NCBI RefSeq assembly: GCF_019703515.2
Contig: NC_059379.1
Span: 22,805,880-22,869,879, forward strand
DNA length: 64,000 bases
Reading direction: 5' to 3'
Source of the DNA: Myxocyprinus asiaticus
Taxonomy: Eukaryota > Chordata > Actinopteri > Cypriniformes > Catostomidae
Part shown: positions 21,189 through 33,341 of the stretch, piece by piece
Layout of the letters: each line of letters opens with the position of its first letter
How positions within the stretch are numbered: position 1 is the first letter of the stretch
Made by a program: the position numbers and the translations under genes
Notes under the pieces: generated by a model
What the model was told of the DNA's origin: nothing
Database searches by the model: none
What the model saw: only the letters and a program-made list of their open reading frames with translations

Positions 21189-22787
21189 CAGGTGCATCTC
21201 AATAAATTAGAATGTCATGGAAAAGTTCATTTATTTCAGTAATTCAACTCAAATTGTGAAACTCGTGTATTAAATAAATTCAATGCACACAGACTGAAGT
21301 AGTTTAAGTCTTTGGTTCTTTTAATTGTGATGATTTTGGCTCACATTTAACAAAAACCCACCAATTCATTATCTCAACAAATTAGAATATGGTGACATGC
21401 CAATCAGCTAATCAACTCAAAACACCTGCAAAGGTTTCCTGAGCCTTCAAAATGGTCTCTCAGTTTGGTTCAGTAGGCTACACAATCATGGGGAAGACTG
21501 CTGATCTGACAGTTGTCTAGAAGACAATCATTGACACCCTTCACAAGGAGGGTAAGCCACAAACATTCATTGCTAAAGAAGCTGGCTGTTCACAGAGTGC
21601 TGTATCCAAGCATGTTAACAGAAAGTTGAGTGGAAGGAAAAAGTGTGGAAGAAAAAGATGCACAACCAACCGAGAGAACTACAGCCTTATGAGGATTTTC
21701 AAGCAAAATTGATTCAAGAATTTGGGTGAACTTCACAAGGAATGGACTGAGGCTGGGGTCAAGGCATCAAGAGCCACCACACACAGACGTGTCAAGGAAT
21801 TTGGCTACAGTTGTCGTATTCCTCTTGTTAAGCCACTCCTGAACCACAGACAATGTCAGAGGCGTCTTACCTGGGTTAAGGAGAAGAAGAACTGGACTGT
21901 TGCCCAGTGGTCCAAAGCCCTCTTTTCAGATGAGAGCAAGTTTTGTATTTCATTTGGAAACCAAGGTCCTAGAGTCTGGAGCAAGGGTGGAGAAGCTCAT
22001 AGCCCAAGTTGCTTGAAGTCCAGTGTTAAGTTTCCACAGTCTGTGATGATTTGGGGTGCAATGTCATCTGCTGGTGTTTGTCCATTGTGTTTTTTGAAAA
22101 TCAAAGTCACTGCACCTGTTTACCAAGATATTTTGGAGCACTTCATGCTTCCTTCTGCTGACCAGCTTTTTAAAGATGCTAATTTCATTTTCCAGCAGGA
22201 TTTGGCACCTGCCCACACTGCCAAAAGAACCAAAAGTTGGTTAAATGACCATGGTGTTGGTGTGCTTGACTGGCCAGCAAACTCACCAGACCTGAACCCC
22301 ATAAAGAATCTATGGGGTATTGTCAAGAGGAAAATGAGAAACAAGAGACCAAAAAATGCAGATGAGCTGAAGGCCACTGTCAAAGAAACCTGGGCTTCCA
22401 TACCACCTCAGCAGTGCCACAAACTGATCATCTCCATGCCACGCCGAATTGAGGCAGTAATTAAAGCAAAAGGAGCCCCTACCAAGTACTGAGTACATAT
22501 ACAGTAAATGAACATACTTTCCAGAAGGCCAACAATTCACTAAGAATGTTTTTTTTTTTTTTTTTTTTTTTATTGGTCTTATGATGTATTCTAATTTTTT
22601 GAGATGGTGAATTGGTGGGTTTTTGTTAAATGTGAGCCAAAATCATCACAATTAAAAGAACCAAAGGCTTAAACTACTTCAGTCTGTGTGCATTGAATTT
22701 ATTTAATACACGAGTTTCACAATTTGAGTTGAATTACTGAAATAAATGAACTTTTCCACGACATTCTAATTTATTGAGATGCACCTG
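21189..22787 (+). mobile_element. Near-complete Tc1 transposon
   Basis: 1599 bp between TA dinucleotides, with inverted repeats of about 200 bp that begin CAGGTGCATCTCAATAAATT. The single-exon transposase frame is 21488-22492 (334 codons, MGKTADLT to GAPTKY). It keeps the helix-turn-helix region (CSQSAVSKHVNRKLSGRKK), the first Asp (LFSDESKF) and the second Asp (FQQDLAPAHT). Three defects are seen: in-frame stops at 21518 (TAG) and 21710 (TGA), and Lys instead of the third catalytic Glu at 22304-22306 (NPIKNLWG; the copy at 1-854 has NPIENLWG). An A/T tract near 22550-22571 has expanded. The length and near-intact frame suggest a recent insertion. Confidence 0.96.
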
Positions 22788-22789
22788 TA

Positions 22790-24173
22790 TATATATCATT
22801 GCCCAGGTCAAAATTACCAGAACAGAACACAACATAAGGGTTAAGAAAATCTAGCTATTTTAAATGGGGAGTCCCTAGGTCTGCAAATGTTTAAAACAAC
22901 TGTTCAAGATGGTTCGTTACTTGGTATATTGTTTTAAGTACACTTAATAGAATACATTTTGAATTTATGAAAGGCTGAACTGTTGGGTAATCTTGATTAA
23001 AATCAAATGTGATCACTACTGATAAAACCACCAATACTATAAAATGCCGCATGACTAAGTCTTATTCTTCAGACTGGGTTTTTTTGTTTGTTTTTTGGGT
23101 CAACTACGTTTGCATATCATACTGCTTTCTTTAGCTCCTCCCTCTTCGTGTTATGCAACTTTTTTGGCATCTGTCTGTTCCACAACAATCCTCACATCTG
23201 TAACTGGAGATTCAGTTGGTCATAATTCTCTTAGGTGTCAAAGGATTGTGTGACTAAACAAATATCATTAGCAAGTTAAAAATTATACACAAGCAAGACA
23301 CATTTTTGAGGTCTTTAATAATATGTACAACATGAAACAATAAAGAGGCTTATATATATATATAGCACTTCAAAAGAAAATTCTTTCTTCCCAAAAGAAC
23401 AGTAACAACAAGCAAAACATTAAAATATGACAAAACAGAGATTTGTTTCTGCAACAAAGTTGGCATCCTATAAACAAGAGTTCTCTCCTATTTAAACAAA
23501 AGAAACACTTTGTGCCAGGAAGGTACTTACTTGGGACACAAGACAACTAAAACAATGTCAGAATGTGTCACTGTGATAAAATTTCTTTCAGAACAGCCAT
23601 CGAGCCCCATTTTCTCATCCCTCCCACTTACATTTCTCACTTTTCAGAATGGAAGCTCAAGGAGACACCTCATTAAAGTGAAGAATTCATTGTGTTCTAG
23701 TTGTGGGAAATGTACTTTTCTTCAGCGTTTAGATCAAAGTTTAGACCACCCCACCCCAAAAAAACAGGCATTTTACAAATCTGGTCACAGCTGAGTTACT
23801 GAGTTTGTTGCCAAACGAAAACGTGGTGATAAATGATAATACATGTTGGCCTAACTTCCACTTCACTAATGCATGCAATATTTGCCGTTTTGTATGACTT
23901 AGGAATTTAACCTTTATCTTCCTTCCCTGATGTGTTCATGTTTCAAAAGGACTAGTTACAGAGAAATAAATGACTAAAGATACAGTAAATTTGCAAGCCA
24001 GGGTTGATTGCTTTACAAGAGGTTTGAGTTTGGTTGCTGATATGTAAACCAGCTAAAGACACTTACGGATCAGAGTGACACTGAGCTAAGAATTGTCTTG
24101 TTCACACTGCCCATGCGAAGCCATAGACTTATTTTTGTAAAATATAAGAAGTTATCTGAAAAAATATATATGA

Positions 24174-24216
<43 letters not shown>

Positions 24217-25259
24217 CTATTTCAGCACTGAATTTGTTTTGCTCAGTTCTGAGCAGAGAAAACTAGATCTGTCACATGTAAATTTACCTGATGTTGTACT
24301 GCTAATGATCTTAAAAGACAATGTAGACTATAAAAGACAAGAAATGTCCATATTTTTTGTAAGTTTTGCAGAAATACAATGCACATATCAATACATTTTC
24401 TGCTAAACACTAGCACTTGATGACTGACACAAACTGTCAAATTTTCTGCACAAAAACAATTCCTGTTTACAGTTAGGACAGGTTACCATGCTTATAAACC
24501 TTATTCACACTAGTGGCATCTTTGAAATGACGAGGCTGTGAGGGACAGACTTACCATCTTTTCAGTGGCACAAACAGTATAAAGCTGTATAAAGCTCCAA
24601 GATCACATCTGATTTGTTTTTCACAACTCATGTTGTCTGGAGTTCTTTGTATACTGAATGTTCTTGGACAGATATTTTATCAATGTTTTGTCCGTGGAAC
24701 AATCCAAAAACACTTTAAACTGCAGTACAGCCCATTGAAGAGACTATACATCTATCCCTCACAGCCTTGTTGTCATTCCCATTAAAAATCAAAGATGGTG
24801 CTAGCGTGAATAAGGTGTATCTGCACTAATGACAACATTCAGTTGCACTGAATGCTAGCTTAAATTATAGGAGTGGTTGACAGGATTCCTCAGTATAGGC
24901 ATATGAATATCACCTAGTTCTACCAACTGAATCATTCATTCACTTATCTCCAGTCTTCTCCACTTCATCATCATCATCATCATCATCTTCTGATTACCCT
25001 GACTATCCAGCCCTCCATACTCAACACCATTATTAATTTATTTCCTTTAAACAATGCAGATAAATAAATTTTTTAGAGGTCTTCAGCTGGATCACTTGAA
25101 AAAAAAAAAAAAAGAGAAAAGGTTGGTTAATCACTGCAAGCGTTAAAGTGTATTACTTTACATTTAACAGTTACTTTCAATAGAGGTGAATGCCAGTGCT
25201 GATTGTATCTATATGAAAAACATCTGTGTGCTGAAGTGGAATTTCGTCACAATTGTTCC
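22790..25259 (-). other. Probable tef 3' UTR and intergenic DNA
   Basis: No coding exon. The stretch follows the tef stop codon (25260-25262). A TTTAAT at 23314-23319 (ATTAAA on the minus strand) might be the polyadenylation signal, giving a UTR near 1.9 kb. It includes an (AT)n run at 24177-24210 and a (CAT)n run at 24965-24987. Confidence 0.4.
24177..24210. repeat. (AT)n microsatellite
   Basis: About 17 AT units within the putative tef 3' UTR. Confidence 0.95.
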
Positions 25260-27659
25260 TTACAGTGGTCCGTATTTTGCTTCGTAGTGGGCCACAACAT
25301 TCTTGCAGCGCCCAAAGTCCTTGCGCAGCTCCGCCACTTCCAGCCTCAGCGCTGTGTTTTCTCGCTCCAGAAAGGCTGCTCGTACCGTAATCTGGTTCTC
25401 CTTAAGGCGCCTGGCATCCCGTGAACGTTTGGCTGCAATATTATTCTTCTTCCTCCGCTGCCAATATTTCTCATCCTGAGATAGTGAGGGAATAAATAAA
25501 TAATGAGTAGAGGTAGACTAAATATCGGTATTACCAATTAATTGGTACCAGTAGTTGCTTATTTGGAAATATCAGTTATCAGCAAAAATCTATGCCAAAA
25601 GTGGCTGACAGTTGCAAATTATTTGATAGTTACAATTTATTGCTATAAACTACAATTAACCTGTAAATATTAAAGTTATGGTTCTGAAATTGTACAACAC
25701 CAAATTATTTCATATTTCGTGCAGTCCAATTTAGGGTATAATAGTATAAATACCTTCTGAGTAGGACTGTGCAATTTGGACAAAAAAAAAATAAAAAATC
25801 TTTCCTATTTTTTTTTTGTAAATATAGTGATTTTGGCAAATGCTTTTCCTCATCATACATTTTACATAAATTTCAGTGTTCAAAAACACATTTTCAGAGG
25901 GAAAAATTGTCTGCATAAGTGATGATAGCATTAATTATGTCTATATGCTTTTTTTATCTTATTCACCTTCCCGATTTCTGTTCTGTTCCCTCACTGGTAC
26001 CTGTTTTTGCACACTGCATTCTGATTAGTGAGATCTCATCAGTGTGCTAGATGTGCACCAATCATAATAGGGAATTCTGAAAAAAAAAATTATTAATAAA
26101 ATCGCAGCTTGCTGCAGTTTAAAAAATGCACATGCTCATAACGCGACTGCCATTAATTGCATTGTCCAACTTCAGGGCCTCAGGCATAAATACCTTGTAG
26201 GCTTTTTCGATCAAAGCCATTTCTATTACAATGCCGTATAAATAATTATTTTGTATTGACTCAAATTCAGGGTGTGACAGTGTATTAACCTTCTGCTCCT
26301 CAGGCACAAATACTTTCTTGGCTTTCTTGATCATAGGCTGTGGTTTCAGTTCCTCCTCAGAGAAACGATGTTTACGTGGATCAAACAGTTCACCTCCAGG
26401 TACGCTGGAGAGAACAAGGTCTGTGGGATCCGGCTCAAAGTTGACCTCTATTTCAATATCATCTGGATTAATGGGATCTGGTGTCACACGGTCCATGTCT
26501 GTATAGTAAAAGCTGAATTAGTATATCCCAACAATTAACTTCAATCTAAACATAGTGCTTGTTTTATTACTTGCAAAAAAAAAAAAAAAAAAATCTTTTT
26601 TAAATGTGTTTAATACTTGTTTTAGAGTCTTGATGGAACAATCAGTCAGAGTTATGGTTATGGTAATGTTTTTTCATTGGTAGGAAACAAAAAGTACACA
26701 GTTCTCTTCGCACTACTGACCTGATTCGCAGTCTGTTGAGCCAGAGCTCGATGTTGTGACTGTGACCACATCCTCCTCACACTGATCCAGTTCCATGACA
26801 GGCATGAGAGAGACCGGGGCTGCTGTGGTCTTCATTGTTGGGGTTGTGGATAGCTTTTCATTTGAGTTTTCCTTTGCAAGACTCTTTTGCTGACCCTCAT
26901 CCCCTGTGGCAGGAATGCCATTCTCAATCAGAAATTCTTCCAGATCCATGTATTCCAGGTGGAAAGTTTCACCATCATAGGGAATGGTCTTGTCCCAGAT
27001 GGCAGGTGTTAAGGCGGCTGATGGCCCCATTCCACTGACCCCTCCAGAGTCAACAACCTCTCCCAAGAGCTTGTCCTTGTCATTTTCTGCAATATAAATG
27101 CACCATAATAAACAAACAGTGATAAAAGTATTTAATCGTGGTGCTAACCTTTGTCTAAGTTGATTTCTTAGCTGTACAGTAATTTTTCATCAGATAATGC
27201 ACCAATCAACTCAAATCTAGAATGGGAAACAAAACACATTTACCTGAGAAAATAGTGTTAATGAGATTTTAAACTCGTATTTAGATTTCCAACAAACGTA
27301 TAAGACACAAAACGAGCTGTATCAGTTCCATCCCGTTTTTCGAGCTTGCAATTGTTGGGCATCACGTGCCACAGAGCAAGTTATAAATAAAGCGAAGACA
27401 GGATCTCTATTTACATAAAGAGGCGACGATTCGTGATGTTGTTGTTAACATATAGGATGCATTAGTCAACAACAATTTGGCAGAGCAGCGCGCGCCGACC
27501 TCAGGAAGTGCAGCCGCGAGCGGTGCTGAGACACTTACCGTCGTCGCCCTCGAGAACATTCGGTGGGGGTATTTCCATGATTTTCTTTAAGACCACTGGA
27601 AAACACAGCGACGTATCATCCCCCGTGTCTACCGTGACGGAAATAGGCTCCACGGCCAT
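25260..27659 (-). CDS. tef: Thyrotroph embryonic factor, long (alpha-type) isoform
   Basis: The product is a PAR-bZIP transcription factor that binds D-box sites (TTAYGTAA) and relays circadian and, in fish, light signals. Exons 27539-27659, 26721-27086, 26290-26498 and 25260-25475 join in frame to 303 aa, the human length. The first exon ([12 protein letters not shown] to [11 protein letters not shown]) matches the TEF-alpha first exon (VLKK.ME.PP). Exon 2 carries the activation region ([35 protein letters not shown]). Exon 3 carries the PAR domain ([26 protein letters not shown]). Exon 4 has the basic region ([20 protein letters not shown]) and the leucine zipper, ending [20 protein letters not shown] fits TEF better than DBP or HLF. 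Which teleost paralogue (tefa or tefb) cannot be settled. Confidence 0.96.
26163..26222 (-). other. Partial duplicate of tef exon 3 tail in the following intron
   Basis: Read on the minus strand, this intronic stretch encodes [16 protein letters not shown], an evident relative of [16 protein letters not shown] at the end of tef exon 3, about 120 bp away. Roughly three quarters of about 44 aligned bases agree by eye. An AG precedes it (about 26224), but no good GT donor follows PEALK, so it looks like a decayed tandem duplication rather than a working exon. Confidence 0.55.
27363..27368. promoter_or_regulatory. CACGTG E-box in tef intron 1
   Basis: A perfect E-box about 170 bp downstream of the tef alpha first exon. 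CLOCK/BMAL, USF and MYC families use such sites. Function here is inferred only from the known circadian control of tef. Confidence 0.35.
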
Positions 27660-27859
27660 TTCTATCGAGGATTTCGCGCAGCGCGTGATAATAATTTTAG
27701 TAAAATAGAGGCAATCACAAGTCTAGTGAAGAATATAGTTTCAGAATGTTAGGTTACAAAAAAATGTACAAACTTAGTTTTTGAAATCACCTCGCTGGTC
27801 AACACCTTTCTGTTTACACACTCCTCTAGCTAAAGCCTGCTCAAATAGTCGCTAAATGT

Positions 27860-27915
27860 CGCTAGATTACGTCATGCGTTAATTAGCGTATTCATGACGT
27901 CATCACGTCGCGTTT
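27860..27915 (-). promoter_or_regulatory. CRE / D-box-like cluster upstream of tef alpha exon
   Basis: About 200-250 bp upstream of the alpha-isoform ATG stand GATTACGTCAT (about 27866-27876, a D-box/CRE hybrid) and a full palindromic CRE, TGACGTCA, at 27895-27902, followed by TCACGTCG. CREB/ATF factors bind the second, and PAR-bZIP proteins can bind the first, so feedback by TEF itself is conceivable. Promoter assignment is by position. Confidence 0.45.
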
Positions 27916-28129
27916 GCTCTCTGCCTAGTGTTGCTTCTATTCTACTCTCTGAGCTCACATGCTGTTTTTTAACACAGCCGAATTCCCAATAAAGCTGTTC
28001 TCATTTACATATTTTTCTGTTTCAGTTGTCAGACAACGGAATGAGTATGACATAGTGACTGAAACGCGGCCCATTAAGACTACATGTTAACCAGCAGTCA
28101 CTTCCAAGCCATTTCCAAGCTGCTGCTCT

Positions 28130-28745
28130 GCACTGCTAAAATCTGGTTATCTGAGTTACTGTAGACTTTTCATTTCGAACCAGTCTGGCCATTCTCTGTT
28201 GACCTCTCTCAGGTGTTTCCGTCCACAGAAATGCCACTCACTGGATGTTTTTTGTTTTTGGCACCATTCTGAGTAAATTCTAGAGACTGTTGTGTGTGAA
28301 AATCCCAGGAGATCAGCAGTTACAGAAATACTCAAACCAGCCCGTCTGGCACCAACAATCATCCATGCGATTATCTAATCAGCCAATCGTGTGGCAGCAG
28401 TGCAGGGCATAAAATCACGTAGATAAGGGCAGAGGAGCAAAAACCTTATATGCAAGGTATGCAATGCATAGGGGCGCCATGTAAAGGGGGACACCAGTGG
28501 TTCACTTATAATGGAGGACACCCCCCCCCACCCCCCCTCACTTGACAGATACATGGGGCACAAATTTTAGTTTTGCATACCCGCTCGGAAATGTGTAGTT
28601 GCGCCCCTGGATAAGGGTCAGGAGCTTCAGTTAATGTTCACATCAACCATCAGAATGGGGAAAAAGTGTGATCTCAGTGATTTGGACTGTGGCATGTTTG
28701 TTGATGCCAGATTGGCTGGTTTGAGTTTTTTGGTGTAAGTTAAAA
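28130..28745. mobile_element. Fold-back Tc1 fragments split by an insertion
   Basis: From 28130 to about 28440 lies a minus-strand fragment of the Tc1 family seen at 41125-42283 (IVGARRAGLSISVTADLLGF, SHTTVSRIYSEWCQKQK). From about 28608 to 28745 part of the same 5' region recurs on the plus strand (TTCAGTTAATGTTCACATCA, then MGKKC). Between them are about 165 bp with a C-rich run (near 28511-28537) that do not belong to the transposon; ATAAGGG(C/T)AGAGGAGC-type sequence appears on both sides and may be its target duplication. All is decayed and lies in the long tef intron. Confidence 0.75.
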
Positions 28746-29369
28746 ACAAAGGCTGTGCTGTGATTTCAGCAATATTTACAAGTAAAATGATCACTCACAG
28801 AAAAAAGTCAGAAGCGACAGAATGTCTTATTTTTTCTCTCACGCAGCGCACAGCCTCCTATTAGCTATTTTTTTTTTTTTTTTTGTGTAATGTCCAAGGC
28901 TGTGTGTATTTGTATTTATATTTGTATTATGTATAAGTTTAATAAAGTTTATTATTACGTGTTTGAATAAAGTGTAATGTACAGACTTATCTCTAAATGA
29001 TCTGAATTCAGAGAGTCCAGAAACGAGAAATAACTAAAACCCTGTGATAGTGAGTGATAAGACATGAGGAGAATAAAAATAAAATTAAACAGTCAAATTA
29101 AATTGTTTATATTAAAACAATACAGATTAGTGATTGGTCCTTGGCAACACTGTATACACATGCACAGCTCATTCACGCCTATGTCAGCTGCTGTGCAGTC
29201 AATTGAATGTGCTGCTCCTCTGTCTGCCACTCACTGAACAGAGTAGACGCAGAGAGAGGTGTGTCTGCTGGCGACTCTCTTCTAGAGAAAGTAGCTGAGG
29301 TTTATCCAAAAAGTCGCTAGATGCTTTTTTGAAAGAAGGAAAAAAAAAACACAGGTACGATTACAGCTG

Positions 29370-29640
29370 CTGAGAGACTGGCAGTAAATGTGGCATCTTC
29401 TCCCATCTGACTGTCTTAATCTATCGCTCTCTATTTTTTCCTCTTCTGGAAAAAAATTCAAACGTTTTTTCAAACGTTTTCAAAAAATGTTTTCTTCTTT
29501 TGGTCTTGGAGCAAATGGGTAAGTGAAAACAATATTTGCTGTGAACTCTCATTCACCGCTGTGAAAGTTTACCCTGCAGACTTTTACTTCCTCATTCCAA
29601 AACCCAGAATGTGAAAAAGGTCTATTGCACTGATTTGCTC
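29370..29640 (-). repeat. Dispersed repeat, second family, inverted copy
   Basis: Related in inverted orientation to 15670-16055 and 17300-17575: TCTTCTCCCATCTGACTGTC, CATTCACCGCTGTGAAAGTT and TTCCAAAACCCAGAATG match those copies. No coding capacity. Confidence 0.6.
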
Positions 29641-29754
29641 ACCCTTCTCCTGAACAGCTTATAATAAGTCTGTTGGCACATGGCCTCACACGTGCAGTCA
29701 CGCCGCGCTCTGTACGCATAAAGACCAATCACAAAGCAGTAAATGTATAGGAAT

Positions 29755-31525
29755 TAGTGATGGGAAGATCGGATCATTTCACTGACTTGAATCTTTGAGT
29801 CTCGTTCAGCAAAATGAACGAATCTTTATTCAAGTCATTTCGTTCATTTAAGCAGAATTAAATTAAAATGTTACATTTTCAATAGCCAAACTACTTACGC
29901 AAACTTTGATTATAGTCCCAATAAGGAAAAACTGATAATGCAGCCAAGGACAAATTATGAGAAACAGAAATGATTAGTTCACCTCTGGAATCTTCTTGTC
30001 CTGTTCGTTCTTTTGTCACGTGACGTGCATGGCCTATACATGTGACAAAAGGAGGAACGACTCGGACCAGAACAGGCCCGGTTCCAGATCAAAATCACTT
30101 AGGGTGCTTCTGAAACTAGTGGGGGTGCTCTGTATAAAGTGGAGACATGTTTTTAATAGATTAAATCATGTTTAAATGCTACTTAAACAACGTAAAGAAA
30201 AGTTTGTTTTTTTAATGTACAAAACATTTATTGCTTCAGGGTTTTTTTCCCCCCATGATCTGTCGCTGAAAATGACAGCACAATTCTGCGCCTGCAGATT
30301 AGGACATACTGATTTGCAAAATCATACACGTTTATAAGTTTTGATGCAGCAACTGTGTGTTCACAAAATGCAAGGATTTTTGTGTGTTTGCTGGTATTCA
30401 AGAAAATCTGCTTGCCAATTTACAGTATTAGTCTTACATATTCATTTGAGCAGGGATGTGCAATTATTTTGGTACTGGGGCCACATCAGCTGTTGAGAAG
30501 AACATGGAGAGAAGATAAAAAGTTCTGCATAGCTTTATCTTTTAAGCCCAGACATGCACTCAATGAATGATGCACAATTTTCTGAAGTGTATTCTGATGG
30601 GACCATTCTGCGTTTGCTTGATGTTTTGCTGCTATACTTTCTATCATGTGTTAGTAAAATTGAATACAATTATTAATTATTTTACCATACTCCAATGCAA
30701 TGGTAATTTAGTATTCAATTTAACACTATATCAGGAGTCTGGTTTAAAAATAAAATAAAATATTCAGGAAAGAGATTCTAAAAGCTTATTTTAATGTTGG
30801 CCGCAAAGTGGACCCGTTTACTTGTTTTATTCTCAGAACCTTATCAACCTGTTTGACATGCTCATGGGTCATGATGTGGGTCTTGTCAATGTTTGGCACC
30901 CCATTCAGCATGACACTGATAAATGATTACTGCCAGAGTACTATTCACATACAGGTGTGAGGGACTTCAGCATTTTACAAATAACACAGAGAATAAATAT
31001 ATTCCTCTCTCACTTGGTTTTACTCGCGTGTCCCCTCCGTGCACTACTGAGCTAAGTTGTTTGTTTGTTTTGTTTTTTTCGGAGAGAAAGCGCGTGCACT
31101 CGCATGTATGGTTGCCAGACTGCATAAATTAAGCATGACATAAGGTGAAATATTTCCAATTTGTGCAAGTATAAATCTCTGATTGGGGTGTTGCATATAT
31201 TATCTGGCAACCCTGAGCATATTGAAAGCTTGTGGATGCGCGATAGGCCCAAAAGCCAGAAATTAAAGATCTAATAAAAAAAGTTCATGATAAATAGACC
31301 CGCGGGCAGCAGTTTGTCCTGGTCTGCAATTGAGGGTGCTCTAAGTTTCGTTTGAACCGTAGAACCGGGACTGGAGCAGCAGACGCGAGAGGTGAACTAA
31401 TCATTTCCGTTTCCTGTACAGCGCACATGTGGTTTTCACGTAACAAACGAACGGAGGTTGCGCAATACACTTGCGCGGCGGGCCAACACAAAATGAACGA
31501 ATCGTTCATGAATGACCCATCACTA
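29755..31525. mobile_element. Non-autonomous hAT element with perfect 8-bp target duplication
   Basis: 1771 bp bounded by perfect 10-bp inverted ends, TAGTGATGGG and CCCATCACTA. It is flanked on both sides by the same 8 bases, ATAGGAAT (29747-29754 and 31526-31533), the hallmark of hAT insertion. Subterminal inverted blocks also match (AAATGATTAGTTCACCTC near 29969 against its complement near 31391; AATGAACGAATC near both ends). No transposase frame is recognisable; the longest open frames (about 60-100 codons) have no family features. It lies in the tef intron between the two first exons. Confidence 0.92.
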
Positions 31526-31533
31526 ATAGGAAT

Positions 31534-32055
31534 ATGAGTACATGTTTCACGTGGGTTTACGACAGGTGCTGTGCACTTTATCATTGCATTCAGTCATATT
31601 AAACGTCTCATCTATAGTTTATTATAAGATTATTATGACGAATTATCATTGCATTCAAGTAATATGTAGACAACATTACAGATGCATTACAAATCGCCTT
31701 CTCTTCAATAATGATACTTTCTATTCTCTTTTAATTGAAGGTGGTTCAATAAACTGAACATCTAAGGTGATGTGGGTCATTACCTATAAAATAGAAGTCC
31801 CAGGTTACCTGTACATCCGACAGATTGCCAAGCCAACCAAACATGCTCTATTCTTCATGAAATAAATAAATTAAACTTAGTGATGCATGACTTGGGGGAT
31901 TTGTTCAAATAAAAATATAGAGCAGGACCCTGAGGAACAAGGGATGATTCAGTTCATTGCAAGTCAATAATTCAATTTCCAATACAGACTTAACTGTAAA
32001 CATGATTCATTCACGCTCAGGTCAGAAAGCTATATGGAGGCTTTGAAATATGAAT
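31534..32055. other. tef intron, nothing recognised
   Basis: AT-rich intronic DNA between the hAT element and the TTAA repeat. Confidence 0.5.
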
Positions 32056-32484
32056 TCAAAGGTGCACTTAGTCATTTTTGGAATATGTTGTTTTTTATAC
32101 TTACACTGACACCTGGGACCTGGATGCAGCATTATTCAAACACAAGTTTTCAGATACTGATGCCATTGTAGAAATTCAATATTCACAGTCAGCCATGATT
32201 AATTGGATCCATGTGTGAAAGTGTCCAATAACAGGGAGATTACTCAGATTAAGCAAGTAGTAATTTGGCTAGTCATGTGATCTAAACATGGCAGCCCCCA
32301 TGAGGGGACCCTCTGCATGTAGAATAAAACAACTTTTATAAGGTTACTGATATGACTGGAGTCTTCATTTCATGTGAGTGCTCATGATTTCATACATGTT
32401 TCAAAATTACAACTCGTTTCTTTAGGAGTAAAACTTTAATGATTTTTATTTTTATTTATTGTTTTTAACTGAGTGCACCTTTAA
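32056..32484 (+). repeat. Dispersed TTAA-type repeat, copy 3
   Basis: Begins TTCAAAGGTGCACTTAG and ends CTGAGTGCACCTTTAA, with the internal words shared by copies 1 and 2. The left TTAA is mutated. It sits in the long tef intron. From 32485 to 33265 no feature is recognised. Confidence 0.8.
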
Positions 32485-33265
32485 TGTGCATCTTATTAGT
32501 AAATACATAGTAGTGCAATGTTATTGTCTTTACAGACAGTGGTGTAACACAGGTTTTGCGCTTCACATCCAAAACCACTGGACATAATGTTCCTCCATGA
32601 TATCGCATTCCTCCTACAAACGCGTGCATGCATGACTTTTCACACTGCCAACATGCCTGATACCTCGAAGTAATTTAACCCGCTGTTAGTAATGCAAGCA
32701 ATGTAAAGAAAGGATGGTCCCCCCCAAAATACTTCCCCACATTCATCTAGTCTAGTGCATTATTTATTATTAGTTTAAGAAAACTGGAAATTTGGTTTAA
32801 TATATGTCTAATATTTTATTTAATTAACTATACCACTTGATTAACTTTGTTCCTTGCATTAATCAAAAACAGTATCACAATTATGAGGTGTCATAATGTA
32901 ATCGATTAAGCATCTGATGTCACTACAGGTACATGTGACATTAGATGTGTTTCACCCCGTACCAGTTATTTAAATTTCAGACTACCAAAACAAAAATAGA
33001 TTAATTTCCAATTCACTTTCAATTGCATAAAAGAAGACCAGATTTCCATAGACACCGCCTTTAAAATTCCAAAATGATTTACATATGTGACCACGAATAG
33101 AATACTGTAAAAACAACAAGGATCAGGTGCTCCTAACCTCTACAGCTAAAAGAAACCAGCAGATGGGATGAAAACAAATAGCAAATTAGTTTTCATTGTA
33201 CTGTATTTGTATAATACTTTAAGGCGATTATTTGAACGCAATATATGCACCGTTTAATAACTTAC

Positions 33266-33341
33266 CGTTGTCATCAATCGACGGGATTGAAAATGGGTGC
33301 TCAAGTAAGGCTTTGAATATTTCCGGAATTTCTGTGGACAT
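33266..33341 (-). CDS. tef: tef alternative first exon (beta-type N-terminus)
   Basis: ATG at 33339-33341 opens MSTEIPEIFKALLEHPF...SIDDN, followed by a consensus donor (ACG then GTAAG). It leaves the same phase (one base) as the alpha first exon, so it splices in frame to 27086 and gives a 288-aa protein sharing exons 2-4. The sequence resembles the TEF-beta start of mammals (PEVLKSLLEHSLPW as I recall it). The exon lies 5.7 kb upstream of the alpha exon, so the two isoforms must use separate promoters. Confidence 0.9.

Noticed and set aside
24177..24210. CRISPR-like or satellite arrays at simple repeats
   Set aside because: All tandem runs are mono-, di-, tri- or tetranucleotide microsatellites; no repeat-spacer structure exists.
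30355..30758. hAT transposase remnant
   Set aside because: Short open frames inside 29755-31525 show no hAT dimerisation or catalytic motifs, so the element is called non-autonomous.
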